Positions 18,508 to 27,412 of a stretch of 64,000 nt of DNA are shown in pieces; position 1 is the first letter of the stretch, and every line of letters begins with the position of its first letter. Made by a program: the position numbers and the translations under genes. The notes under the pieces are model-generated. The model was not told the origin of the DNA. It made no database searches and saw only the letters and a list, made by a program, of their open reading frames with translations. This DNA comes from Bradyrhizobium archetypum (lineage in GTDB: Bacteria; Pseudomonadota; Alphaproteobacteria; Rhizobiales; Xanthobacteraceae): assembly GCF_013114835.1 (NCBI RefSeq), contig NZ_JAAVLW010000001.1, forward strand, positions 248,001-312,000. Reading direction: 5' to 3'.

Positions 18508-19217
18508 ACCCAGCGGCCGACGCGGCGCGTTGCTGAATTGCCTACGATGACAAGGGTTCGCATGTCGGCCATCTCGGGCCGTGCCTCGCGCAGCATCACC
18601 GTTTCAATTCGCTCCGCGGCCGTGCTGACCGCATGGGCAAAGATCACGAGGCGTTCGCCCCAACCTGCCTCCTTCAGAACCGAGAGCGCGCGTCCAAAAC
18701 CATCGGGCCGGCTCACTGAGCGCGGATTGTACATCGCGATCGCAAAGTCAGCTTCGGCAGCAAGCCGCAAGCGCTTCTCGATCATCGGCCACGGCTTCAG
18801 ATTATCGGAGAGATTGATCGCGCAAAAATCGTGGCCGAGCGGCGCGCCGGCGCGCGCGGCCGCTGCCAGCATTGCAGTTACGCCGGGCAGAACGCGGATT
18901 GCAAGCCCCTGCCATTGCGGCGAGACTTCAAGGGCTTCGAATACAGCCGCTGCCATGGCGAAAACACCCGGGTCGCCGGACGAAACCATGACAACGCGGC
19001 GTCCCTTCGATGCCAGCTGCAAGGCATCGTTTGCGCGCTGCAACTCCATGCGATTGTCTGATGGATGTAGCGTCAGTCCTTCACGCGGTTGCACCCGCGC
19101 GACATAGGGCGCATAGCCCACGACGTCGGTCGCGGCGGCGAGCGCGGCGGAGACTTCCGGCGTGACTAGCGCCTGGTCGCCCGGCCCAAGTCCCGCGATG
19201 GTCAATATGCCCGTCAT
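18483..19217 (-). CDS. cobJ: Precorrin-3B C17-methyltransferase
   Basis: Methylates C17 with ring contraction, giving precorrin-4. The 244-aa protein has LTIAGLGPGDQALVTPEV, VVMVSSGDPGVFAMAAA, VLPGVTAMLAAAARAGAPL, HDFCAINLSDNLKPW and AMYNPRSVSR, the CobJ/CbiH set. ATG 19217 overlaps the cobI stop as ATGA; the longer upstream frame is a shadow. The 3' end runs 25 bases into cobK on the other strand. Confidence 0.96.
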   Translation of the reverse strand: MTGILTIAGLGPGDQALVTPEVSAALAAATDVVGYAPYVARVQPREGLTLHPSDNRMELQRANDALQLASKGRRVVMVSSGDPGVFAMAAAVFEALEVSPQWQGLAIRVLPGVTAMLAAAARAGAPLGHDFCAINLSDNLKPWPMIEKRLRLAAEADFAIAMYNPRSVSRPDGFGRALSVLKEAGWGERLVIFAHAVSTAAERIETVMLREARPEMADMRTLVIVGNSATRRVGRWVYAPRHAR

Positions 19218-19945
19218 TCGGCCGCCTCCATCCGGCGTCCCTGCCCATGCACGAGTACGATCGCGAAATAGGGACACTCGGTCTCGTCCAGGTCCCTCAG
19301 CCGCACGACGCGCTCACCCGGCATGGTGCCGCGTTCGATCAGCCATGCCTCGCCAAGGCGGCCGGCGGCGGCAAGCGCGCGGCGCACCTTCTTCAGATTG
19401 CGCCCGGTCTTCATGATGACGAGCGCATCGGAATTGCGCGCGCGTTGCTCGAGCTCGTGTTCCGATAGCGTACCCATCAGCACCGTCATCACATCTTCGC
19501 CGAGGGCGATCGGCAGGCCGACCGAATTCCAGCAGCCAGCCATGCCGGGAATGCCGGCGATCACCTCGATTTCGACGCGGGCCTGCAGACGTGCACGCAG
19601 GTGCATGAAGGAGCCGTAGAAGTAGGGATCGCCCTCGCAGAGAATGACGACGTCGAATGCGCGGGCAAGCCGCGCAAGACGCTCCGCCCACTCGTCGTAG
19701 AAGCCTGCAAGGAGGCGAACATATTCCGGACGGTCGAAGGCGATCTCCGTCGTGACCGGATACTCCATCGGATATTCGCAGACGTCCTTTGCCAGTAGTC
19801 CCTCGACGATGCGGCGCGCCTGGCCGGGCCGTCCCTTCTTCCGGAAATAGGCAACGTGCTTGGCCGCACGGACCTCACGATCGGCGCGCACGCTCATGAG
19901 GTCCGGATTTCCTGGCCCGAGGCCGCAACAGATGATGCGCCCCAT
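19214..19945 (-). CDS. cobI: Precorrin-2 C20-methyltransferase
   Basis: SAM-dependent methylation at C20 to precorrin-3A. The 243-aa protein has IICCGLGPGNPDLMSVRA, VVILCEGDPYFYGSFMHL and VIAGIPGMAGCWNSVGLPI, characteristic of CobI/CbiL, plus VIMKTGRNLKKVR. Two bases separate it from the cobH stop. It belongs to the DUF1636-cobW-N-G-H-I-J transcript. Confidence 0.96.
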   Translation of the reverse strand: MGRIICCGLGPGNPDLMSVRADREVRAAKHVAYFRKKGRPGQARRIVEGLLAKDVCEYPMEYPVTTEIAFDRPEYVRLLAGFYDEWAERLARLARAFDVVILCEGDPYFYGSFMHLRARLQARVEIEVIAGIPGMAGCWNSVGLPIALGEDVMTVLMGTLSEHELEQRARNSDALVIMKTGRNLKKVRRALAAAGRLGEAWLIERGTMPGERVVRLRDLDETECPYFAIVLVHGQGRRMEAAE

Positions 19946-19947
19946 GG

Positions 19948-20577
19948 CTATTCGCTCCGGCTCGCCAGCGCGTTCACGGCGGCGACCGTGATCGCCGAGC
20001 CGCCAAGGCGTCCCTCGACCGTCAGCGCCGGCGCAGGCTGGTCAGCCATTAGCGCAACCTTGGCTTCAGCCGCGCCGACAAAGCCGACCGGACAACCAAT
20101 GATCGCCGCAGGTCTTGGACAGTTGCGATCCTCCAGCATGTTGAGCAGGTGAAATAGCGCGGTCGGCGCATTGCCAATAGCGACGATCGCGCCGTCCAGA
20201 TGCGGCCTCCACAATTCCAGCGCTGCGGCTGAGCGGGTATTGCACATGGATTGCGCGAGGGAGGGAACCGCGGGATCGTCAAGCGTACAGATGATGGCGT
20301 TGCCGGCCGGCAGGCGCGCACGCGTAATTCCCTCCGACACCATGCGTGCGTCGCAGAGGATAGGCGCGGCGTTCTGAAGCGCAGTCCGCGCGATGCGCGC
20401 CATGCCGGGCGTGAAGCGGATGCAGGATTCGAGACTGACCATGCCAGCGGCATGGATCATGCGAACGACGACCGGCTCCTCGTCGGCCGAAAAGCGCTCA
20501 AGGTCCGCCTCGGCACGGATGGTGGCGAAGGATTGACGGTAGATCGCCGCACCATCGGTTTCATAGACGTGCGGCAT
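19948..20577 (-). CDS. cobH: Precorrin-8X methylmutase
   Basis: Moves the C11 methyl to C12, converting precorrin-8X to hydrogenobyrinic acid. The 209-aa protein shows VRMIHAAGMVSLES with the catalytic His, CDARMVSEGITRARLPAGN, and GNAPTALFHLLNMLE followed by IIGCPVGFVGAAEAK, as in CobH/CbiC. ATG 20577 overlaps the cobG stop as TGATG. Confidence 0.97.
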   Translation of the reverse strand: MPHVYETDGAAIYRQSFATIRAEADLERFSADEEPVVVRMIHAAGMVSLESCIRFTPGMARIARTALQNAAPILCDARMVSEGITRARLPAGNAIICTLDDPAVPSLAQSMCNTRSAAALELWRPHLDGAIVAIGNAPTALFHLLNMLEDRNCPRPAAIIGCPVGFVGAAEAKVALMADQPAPALTVEGRLGGSAITVAAVNALASRSE

Positions 20578-21740
20578 CAGCGCGCTCCCGTTAGAACGGA
20601 AGGATCCGCGATCATTCGGCCCGCGCTTACTCCACGCTGGCTAGGCGTATCCCGCGTTGAGCCGCTGCGGATGACATCAAATCCCTCGCGGGTCGCAACA
20701 AGGGTGAGCGCGGCAGCCGCCGAATGGGCACAGCCTTTGGCACAGCCAGAGACGTGAAGCCTCTCGTCCGCGGCAATATGCGGCGCAAGCGCGGCTGCAA
20801 GCGCACGAGTATCGGAATGCGCCTCACAGCAGGCGGGCGCACCGCTGCAGGCGACGACGCGCAGAATGGGATCGTCCGCTTGGGTGACAAGGCCCTCGCA
20901 GTGGGGCATTTCGCGCAATTCTTCCGCCACAATCATGCGCCAGGGCGTCATCCGTAATCCTTGCGAGCATCCGGCAAGATGGCTGAGCGCGGCATGTGTC
21001 AGCTGTCCGAAAGCCGCAGCGACCATCGCGCCTTGCGGATAAAGTCCGGGACGCGGCTCCGCGGTCATGCAAGCCGGCTTGAGGTTGCCACGAAGCGCGT
21101 CGGGCAGTTTTGCGCCAGCCCCGACATGCGCTCTCATTCGCCCTCTGCCCTCCCTGGCTCCGCCCGAATCGACGAACCACTCGGCAAGCGCGAGCGCAAC
21201 GCTTACCGCTTCTGTCCGCGAGACGGGGCGACCATGCTCCGCACCGTCGGCACGCACGATCAGCTCTCCCGCGATGCTGCGCTCGATGCGGATGTCGGCG
21301 GAGGCGCCGGCCAGCACGGGCTCTGTGCTGCAATCAACGGCGAAGCCGAATTTTGTTGGCAGGCCGGGCGGTCCCATCACAAGCCCGTGTTCAAGTTCTG
21401 CTGCGAGAAAACAGGTATCGTCACTTTCGCTCCAGAAGGGCGTGACAAGGATGTTGCGCCGCGCTTCCGAGTCCGGATCGGGATCGAGCAAGTGCAGCCG
21501 TGATAGTTCCTCGATCAACGGCCGATGACCTTGATCACTGACACCCCTGATTTGCAGGTTGGCCCGGCTGGTCAGATCGATCAGGCCGTTGCCGTAGCAC
21601 TCGGCCAGCACCGCAATTCCCGCTGCCTGCTTCGCATCGAGCCGGCCACCGTGCGGCCGGATGCGAACCACGAGCCCATCCCCCGACCGCATCGGCCGTA
21701 AGGCGCTGGGGCACCAGCCCTTGATCGCAACAGCGCTCAT
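20577..21740 (-). CDS. cobG: Precorrin-3B synthase (monooxygenase)
   Basis: Oxygen-dependent hydroxylase and lactonising enzyme of the aerobic pathway, related to nitrite/sulfite reductases. The 387-aa protein contains LIDLTSRANLQIRGVSD and the cluster-binding pairs CSGAPACCEA and VSGCAKGCAHS, consistent with the 4Fe-4S centre. ATG 21740 overlaps the cobN stop as ATGA. Its need for O2 sits oddly with a microoxic nodule; free-living synthesis is the simple reading. Confidence 0.95.
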   Translation of the reverse strand: MSAVAIKGWCPSALRPMRSGDGLVVRIRPHGGRLDAKQAAGIAVLAECYGNGLIDLTSRANLQIRGVSDQGHRPLIEELSRLHLLDPDPDSEARRNILVTPFWSESDDTCFLAAELEHGLVMGPPGLPTKFGFAVDCSTEPVLAGASADIRIERSIAGELIVRADGAEHGRPVSRTEAVSVALALAEWFVDSGGAREGRGRMRAHVGAGAKLPDALRGNLKPACMTAEPRPGLYPQGAMVAAAFGQLTHAALSHLAGCSQGLRMTPWRMIVAEELREMPHCEGLVTQADDPILRVVACSGAPACCEAHSDTRALAAALAPHIAADERLHVSGCAKGCAHSAAAALTLVATREGFDVIRSGSTRDTPSQRGVSAGRMIADPSVLTGAR

Positions 21741-24700
21741 GAAGCCTCCCGCAGCGCGGCCGCAATCGAATTGCGCCGTGTCCTCCAGAGCGAAGCGTGA
21801 TGCAAACGGGTGAAGCAAGTCTCGATCGCCGCGAGCGCCGCCGGATTCTCGCGCGCCATGAAAGTGCGCACGTTGTCGCTGCCAAGCGTTGCGTCGTAGT
21901 AGAGATCGAAGAGATGCGTGGGCACCGCATCGGCAAGATGTGCAAAGCTGGCCATATGCTCTAGCGTGGCAGCGATTTCCGCCGCGCCCCGAAAGCCGTG
22001 GCGCATCATGCCGGCGATCCATTTTGGATTCGCCGCACGCGCACGCACGACGCGCGAAATTTCCTCGGTCAACGAGTGAGCACGCGGCTGATCGGGATGT
22101 GTCGCGTCGAGGTGGTAGAGCGATGGTGTGGCCGCGCCCAGGGACGCCGCCGCGGCCGCAAGGCCCGCCTCATGCACGGCATAGTCTGCGGCGAGCAGCA
22201 GATCCGTTTCCGGCAGGTCCTGCACATGGACGAAGGCATTAGCGGCGACGAGCCGTGCCTCGACACCTGTGCGATCAGGCCGCATCGTGCCGTCGGACGC
22301 GAATGCCCAAGATGAAGCCGACAGCCAGGCTTCACCGGCCGCGTTGCGCGTCCCCGCCGTGAAGACATCCGGCATCGATGCCATACCGACACCGTACTGC
22401 CCCGGACGGGGTCCAAACACACGCGCCGCGCGATGACGATAGGGATTTTCGTCGCCCTCCTCATCGCGTTCCGAAAGCGCTTGGGTCGCTGCCTCGAACA
22501 ATTGCGCAAGAGATGAAAAGACGTCGCGAAACAGTCCCGACACGCGAAGCGTCACGTCGATGCGCGGCCGACCAAGAGCCGCTGGTGCGATGATCTCATA
22601 ACCCGACACCCGGCCCGATCCGTGGTCCCAGCACGGCGCGATGCCTGCCAGGTGCAGGGCCATCGCGAAATCCTCGCCTGCGGTGCGCATGGTGGATGAT
22701 CCCCAGAGATTAACCAGCAGCCCCCTCGGCCAGTCGCCGTGATCCTGCAGGTGACGGCGCAGCAATTCCTCGGCGAGCTTGATCCCCTGCACATGCGCGG
22801 ACGGTGTCGGCACTGCGCGGGGATCGACGGCGAACAGATTGCGTCCGGTCGGAAGCACATCGCGCCGCCCGCGATAGGGCGAGCCTGCCGGCCCCGGAGC
22901 AACGCGCCTACCAGAGAGAGCGTCAAGCAGCGCGCCCTTCTCCGCCTCGCCGCAAGCCCCGCGGCCGAACACATGCAGGCCATCGCCGAACTGGCTTTCC
23001 TTGAGGTCGCAGACAAAGCGATCGATCCGGGGAATTGCCTCAGCCGCCGCAGCCGAGGCGCCAAGCCCGAGATCCTCTTCCAGTCCCGCGGCACGCGCTT
23101 CATCGCGAATCGACGCGATTAGGCGCTGGCGGCGCGCCGGATCGAGACCATCGGCCGTCGAATATTCATCGAGCAGTTGCTCGAGCCGGCGCAGGCCTTG
23201 AGGCAACGCCGCCCGAGCCAATGGTGGCGGCAAATGCCCAATCGTGACGGCGCCGATGCGCCGCTTGGCCTGCGCGGCCTCGCCGGGATCGTTGACGATG
23301 AAGGGATAGATCACGGGCATGTCGCCGATCAGCGCTTCAGGCCAACAGGCAGCGGACAGCGCCACGGACTTGCCGGGCAGCCATTCCAGCGTTCCGTGAG
23401 CGCCCATATGGACGACCGCGTCGACCTTTTGCTGCCTGAGCCAAAGATAGAATGCGACATAGGCGTGGCGAGGCGTGCGGGAAAGATCATGATACTCGGC
23501 GTCACGATTGGTAACATCACTGCGTTCAGGCTGAACGGCGATAATCGCCTTGCCACACTGGATCGCTGCGAAATGAAATTCGCCACCACGACAGGCGGGA
23601 TCGTTCTCCGGCGCGCCCCAGGCGCGCGCAAGGTCATCCTGTAATGGGCGTGAAAGCCTCGCCAGTTCCGTGCGGTAATCCGCAACGCTAAAGATCAATT
23701 CCTCCCGCTGGAGAGTTTCACCGAACGCTCCCGCAGCTTTCACATCGTAACCAGCAGCTTCGAGATCGGAGAGCAGCGTTTCGACCGAAGCGAGCGCGTC
23801 GAGCCCAACCGCATGCGCGAGCTGGTGCGGACGGCCCGGATAGTTCGAGAGCACAATCGCCAGCCGCTTCACGCCTGCCGGCTTGTCCGCGAGCCTGTGC
23901 CAGGCTACCACCCGATCCACGACCGAACCGACACGTTCGTCGTCAGGCCTGTGCGCCAGATGCGCAAATTGCAGATCGGGATCGCGCTCACCCGCCGACT
24001 TGAAGCTGACCACGCCCGCAAATAGCCGGCCGTCAATCTCCGGCAACGCTACATGCATCGCCAGATCGCCCGGTGAGAGACCGCGAAGCGACTCTGCCCA
24101 ATCCTCGCGCCGGGCCGTCGACAACGCAACCTGGAACACCGGACAGGAGGCGGCATCGAAAGGCGTCGTGCCGTCGTCGGCGGCCGCAGAGAAGGCGGTT
24201 GCATTGACGATCACTGCAGGCGGGGATTGCTCGAACTGCCCCTTCAGCCAATCCGTTACACCGGCGGCCTTTAGCGATGTGACGAAGACGCCATAGGCAT
24301 CAAAACCCTTTTGCCGCAGTGCTGTGATCAGTGCGTCGACCGGGGCGGTATCTGCCGAGGTGAGATAGGAACGATAGAATGTGATCAGCGCGCGCGGGTG
24401 GCAGGAATTTCGCAGCACCGCGATTGCGCCCCGATCTGGATCGTAAAAACCGATCTCGGAGATTTCGATCTCGCCGACTACAGGCCCCGCATAAAGTCCC
24501 GAGGCCAATGCAAGCTGGGCGATTGCCGCCTGCGCCGCCATTGCTCCGCCCTTGTCGCATAATGCCTTCAGCCGTCCGAGCGTCAAGGCAGGCAATGTTG
24601 AGAGCGCATCCAGCCGCGGGTCGTCGCGACCATCACCTGGCAGCACCGCGAGCGCGATGTCGCGGTCCTTGGCCAATTGATGCAGGGCAGCCAGTCCATA

Positions 24701-24982
24701 TGGCCAGTAGGACTCGCCACCGATCAGGCGCACCAGTACGCCGCGCGCATGCGATAGCGTCCGCTCGATATAGGTATCGACCGAAAGCGGATGACGCAGT
24801 TCCGCAAGGTTCGCGAGCCTCAGCGACGGCAGGCAAGTACGCCCACGCTGCCAGCCGGACGCGAACGCGGCGAGATCGCTATCCGAGAACGAGAGCACGA
24901 CAAGGTCGGCCGGGTCCTGGCCGAGATCCCTAGGGATCGCGGTCTCCTCAAGACCGCGGCTCTCGCGAAATACGACGTGCAT
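21737..24982 (-). CDS. cobN: Aerobic cobaltochelatase subunit CobN
   Basis: Large, hydrogenobyrinate a,c-diamide-binding subunit of the ATP-dependent cobalt chelatase; CobS and CobT chelatase partners are not in this window. The 1081-aa protein has family landmarks VVHMGAHGTLEWLPGKSVAL, PFIVNDPGEAAQAKRRIGAV, LLVNLWGSSTMRTAGEDFAM, and a C-terminal ARAANPKWIAGMMRHGFRGA. It is at the short end of the CobN range (about 1080-1280). ATG 24982 overlaps the cobW stop by one base (TGATG). Confidence 0.96.
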   Translation of the reverse strand: MHVVFRESRGLEETAIPRDLGQDPADLVVLSFSDSDLAAFASGWQRGRTCLPSLRLANLAELRHPLSVDTYIERTLSHARGVLVRLIGGESYWPYGLAALHQLAKDRDIALAVLPGDGRDDPRLDALSTLPALTLGRLKALCDKGGAMAAQAAIAQLALASGLYAGPVVGEIEISEIGFYDPDRGAIAVLRNSCHPRALITFYRSYLTSADTAPVDALITALRQKGFDAYGVFVTSLKAAGVTDWLKGQFEQSPPAVIVNATAFSAAADDGTTPFDAASCPVFQVALSTARREDWAESLRGLSPGDLAMHVALPEIDGRLFAGVVSFKSAGERDPDLQFAHLAHRPDDERVGSVVDRVVAWHRLADKPAGVKRLAIVLSNYPGRPHQLAHAVGLDALASVETLLSDLEAAGYDVKAAGAFGETLQREELIFSVADYRTELARLSRPLQDDLARAWGAPENDPACRGGEFHFAAIQCGKAIIAVQPERSDVTNRDAEYHDLSRTPRHAYVAFYLWLRQQKVDAVVHMGAHGTLEWLPGKSVALSAACWPEALIGDMPVIYPFIVNDPGEAAQAKRRIGAVTIGHLPPPLARAALPQGLRRLEQLLDEYSTADGLDPARRQRLIASIRDEARAAGLEEDLGLGASAAAAEAIPRIDRFVCDLKESQFGDGLHVFGRGACGEAEKGALLDALSGRRVAPGPAGSPYRGRRDVLPTGRNLFAVDPRAVPTPSAHVQGIKLAEELLRRHLQDHGDWPRGLLVNLWGSSTMRTAGEDFAMALHLAGIAPCWDHGSGRVSGYEIIAPAALGRPRIDVTLRVSGLFRDVFSSLAQLFEAATQALSERDEEGDENPYRHRAARVFGPRPGQYGVGMASMPDVFTAGTRNAAGEAWLSASSWAFASDGTMRPDRTGVEARLVAANAFVHVQDLPETDLLLAADYAVHEAGLAAAAASLGAATPSLYHLDATHPDQPRAHSLTEEISRVVRARAANPKWIAGMMRHGFRGAAEIAATLEHMASFAHLADAVPTHLFDLYYDATLGSDNVRTFMARENPAALAAIETCFTRLHHASLWRTRRNSIAAALREAS

Positions 24983-26016
24983 CAAAGACCAAGTCCCACC
25001 CTGATGGCAGCCTCGTCGATATTGTCGTGTTCACCAATCAGAACCAGCTTCGATCGCCTGGGCCGCGTGCCCCAAGCCATATCGAACTGATACCGCACCC
25101 GCTCGCCAACTGATTGCAGCAACAATCGCATCGGCTTGCCCGCGACCGCGATATATCCCTTAGCGCGCAGCACATTCTGCTCACGCGCAAGTCGCTGGAT
25201 CGATGCGACCAGCGCTTCGATATCGGCAACTTCCGGGAGTTCGACGACAACGGAGGCAAAATCGTTGTGTTCGTGCTCGTCCTCGCCGTCGTGGTGCGAC
25301 GGGCGCGCGGCGAGATCGTCTTCCGCTGCCGCTTCGAGACCAAGGATGATACGCGCATCGACTGCGCCGTCGACGACCGCCAGCATCGGCACGCGACGCG
25401 GCATTTCGGCGCCAATCGCCGCCTTGGCCGCTTCAAGTCCTTGAACGCCGGCAAGATCCGCCTTGGTGAGCAGCACGATATCCGCGCACGCGATCTGATC
25501 CTCGAACACTTCCGACAGCGGCGTCTCGTGATCGAGGTTTTCATCGGCCGCACGCTGCGCTTCCACCGCAACGGGGTCTGGCGCAAATCGGCCGGCCGCC
25601 ACAGCCTCGGCATCCGCCAGCGCGATCACGCCGTCGACGGTGATCCGCGAGCGGATCTCCGGCCAATCGAACGCCTTGAGCAGCGGCTTTGGCAAGGCCA
25701 ATCCCGATGTCTCGATCAGGATATGGTCGGGCTTCACGCGGCGCGAGAGCAGCTGCTCCATGGCGGGAATGAAGTCATCGGCCACCGTGCAGCAAATGCA
25801 GCCATTGGCGAGCTCGACGATGTTCTCGGCGGGACAATTGACATCCGCGCAGGATTTCAGGATCTCTCCGTCCACGCCTTCACTGCCGAACTCGTTGACG
25901 AGCACCGCAAGCTTCTTGCCATTCGCGTTGGCGATCAGGTGCTGGATCAGCGTCGTCTTGCCCGAACCGAGAAAGCCGGTGACGACCGTGACCGGAACCT
26001 TGGCGAGCGTGTTCAT
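24982..26016 (-). CDS. cobW: CobW-family GTPase metallochaperone
   Basis: G3E GTPase thought to deliver cobalt to the chelatase. The 344-aa protein has the P-loop TGFLGSGKTTLIQHL, the metal-thiol motif NGCICCTVADDF, the GTPase LIETSGLALP, and VLLTKADL for guanine recognition. A His/Glu-rich loop, HHDGEDEHEHNDF, lies between the GTPase and the CobW C-terminal domain and probably binds metal. ATG 26016 overlaps the preceding gene stop as ATGA. The adjacent cobN supports a cobalt rather than zinc role. Confidence 0.96.
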   Translation of the reverse strand: MNTLAKVPVTVVTGFLGSGKTTLIQHLIANANGKKLAVLVNEFGSEGVDGEILKSCADVNCPAENIVELANGCICCTVADDFIPAMEQLLSRRVKPDHILIETSGLALPKPLLKAFDWPEIRSRITVDGVIALADAEAVAAGRFAPDPVAVEAQRAADENLDHETPLSEVFEDQIACADIVLLTKADLAGVQGLEAAKAAIGAEMPRRVPMLAVVDGAVDARIILGLEAAAEDDLAARPSHHDGEDEHEHNDFASVVVELPEVADIEALVASIQRLAREQNVLRAKGYIAVAGKPMRLLLQSVGERVRYQFDMAWGTRPRRSKLVLIGEHDNIDEAAIRVGLGL

Positions 26017-26387
26017 TCTGCGGGCTCCGGCAGGATGGTGATGGGTGGAATACGGGCAAGCGATTGTTTGCGGAAGATCTCCGGCCGGCTGCGCCACGGC
26101 ACGATGCCGTCGGGCGCCGCCGCATAGGCCGCAGCTCCAGCAACTACGTCCGGCGCGTTTGCATCGGATAGGCGTCCGTAGACATAGGACCAGCGTCGCG
26201 GCGCGCTGAGAGCAATCGAGCAGCCCTGGCTGCAGGCGGACAGGCACTCGACCGGAACGACGCTGACGCCTTCGGGCACGCCAGCCTGAAGGATGGCGCT
26301 ATGCAGACGGGCGCCCGGCGCGGTCTCGCCTTCCCTCAAGGATTGGCCGGCACGGCAGGTGATGCAGACATGAAGCGTGACGGTCAT
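26013..26387 (-). CDS. DUF1636 small Cys-rich (2Fe-2S ferredoxin-like) protein
   Basis: A 124-aa protein of the DUF1636 family often found beside cobW. The pattern HVCITCRAG...VECLSACSQGCSIAL places four or five Cys as in thioredoxin-like 2Fe-2S ferredoxins, so a redox or metal-handling role is plausible; no activity is established that I know. It is the first gene below the 26.5-kb cobalamin riboswitch. ATG 26387 follows GAGGAGGGCG, and that ribosome site can pair with an upstream CGCCTCC, a likely translational switch. Confidence 0.82.
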   Translation of the reverse strand: MTVTLHVCITCRAGQSLREGETAPGARLHSAILQAGVPEGVSVVPVECLSACSQGCSIALSAPRRWSYVYGRLSDANAPDVVAGAAAYAAAPDGIVPWRSRPEIFRKQSLARIPPITILPEPAE

Positions 26388-26489
26388 CGCCCTCCTCGAC
26401 GTTTTGGCGGAGGCGATGAGGCGCACGAACCATAGACATAAGGGTTCGTTGCCGTCGCGGAGCACCCCGTCCGCCGGTCTCAAGTCTCT

Positions 26490-26690
26490 GCGCTGGCAGG
26501 TCTCCCGGCTTGCGGAGCAGGTTTTCCCTTCGATCTCCGCCTTCCCAACCCTGACGGGTCAGTGGCTCTTGAAGATCTCTCCGGTCACGGTCGCGGGGGC
26601 GGCTGCGTTTCAGGCTCAAGCTTTCAAGGCCAGAGTCCTATCGCATTCCCTCTTCGCCTGTCGTAGGACAGGAACCAACGCCACCCCACC
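26490..26690 (-). promoter_or_regulatory. Cobalamin riboswitch of the DUF1636-cobW-cobN-cobG-H-I-J operon
   Basis: Minus-strand blocks in order: GAAGAGGGAATGCG (26642-26655), GCCGCCCCCGCGAC (26590-26603), GAGCCACTG (26560-26568), GGGAAGG (26540-26546), and AGCCGGGAGACCTGCC (26495-26510), a textbook B12 aptamer. No T-tract follows. CGCCTCC near 26420 can pair with GGAGG of the first gene's ribosome site, so B12 probably blocks translation. The plus-strand cobO leader overlaps it in antisense. Confidence 0.95.
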
Positions 26691-26733
26691 ATTTGCCCAA
26701 GCGTGCAACTTGTCAAGCCAAAGGAGCGTGCCG

Positions 26734-27387
26734 ATGACTTCCGAACCTGATGCCGCTGAGGATGAAACCGTGACCTCCGAGGCCTCGCTGGACGCCCGTC
26801 ATGCGGACAAAATGGCGAAGAAAAAAGCAGCGCGCGACCGGATGATGGCCGCCAAGAGCAGCGAGAAGGGACTCATCATCGTCCATACCGGCGCGGGCAA
26901 GGGGAAATCCTCCTCGGCTTTTGGCATGATCATGCGGTGCGTCGCGCATGGCTTTTGCTGCGCCGTCGTGCAGTTCATCAAGGGTGCGTGGGAAACTGGC
27001 GAGCGCCGCCTGCTGACCGGACATTTTGGTGAATTATGCCAATTCCACGCGATGGGTGAAGGCTTCACCTGGGAAACACAGGACCGCGCCCGGGACATCG
27101 TCGCGGCGCGCGCTGCATGGGAAAAGGCCAAGCAGCTGATCGCCGATGAAGCCTTGCGCATGGTCGTTCTCGACGAGATCAACATTGCGCTTCGCTACGA
27201 CTATCTGGAGATCGGAGAAGTGGTCGAGTTCCTGAGCAATTCAAAGCCGCCGATGACGCATGTCGTCCTCACGGGGCGCAATGCCAGGCAGGAATTGATC
27301 GATGCCGCCGACCTCGTCACAGAGATGACGCTCGTGAAGCATCCCTTCCGATCCGGCATCAAGGCGCAGCCCGGCGTCGAGTACTGA
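26734..27387 (+). CDS. cobO: Cob(I)yrinic acid a,c-diamide adenosyltransferase
   Basis: CobA/CobO-type (BtuR) ATP:corrinoid adenosyltransferase that attaches the upper 5'-deoxyadenosyl ligand. The 217-aa protein has [20 protein letters not shown] (P-loop), [13 protein letters not shown], and [18 protein letters not shown] 26734 is preceded by AAAGGAG. It is transcribed away from the riboswitch and followed 25 bases later by cobQ. Confidence 0.96.
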   Translation: MTSEPDAAEDETVTSEASLDARHADKMAKKKAARDRMMAAKSSEKGLIIVHTGAGKGKSSSAFGMIMRCVAHGFCCAVVQFIKGAWETGERRLLTGHFGELCQFHAMGEGFTWETQDRARDIVAARAAWEKAKQLIADEALRMVVLDEINIALRYDYLEIGEVVEFLSNSKPPMTHVVLTGRNARQELIDAADLVTEMTLVKHPFRSGIKAQPGVEY

Positions 27388-27412
27388 CGAATCAACCGCG
27401 GAATCCAATTCG

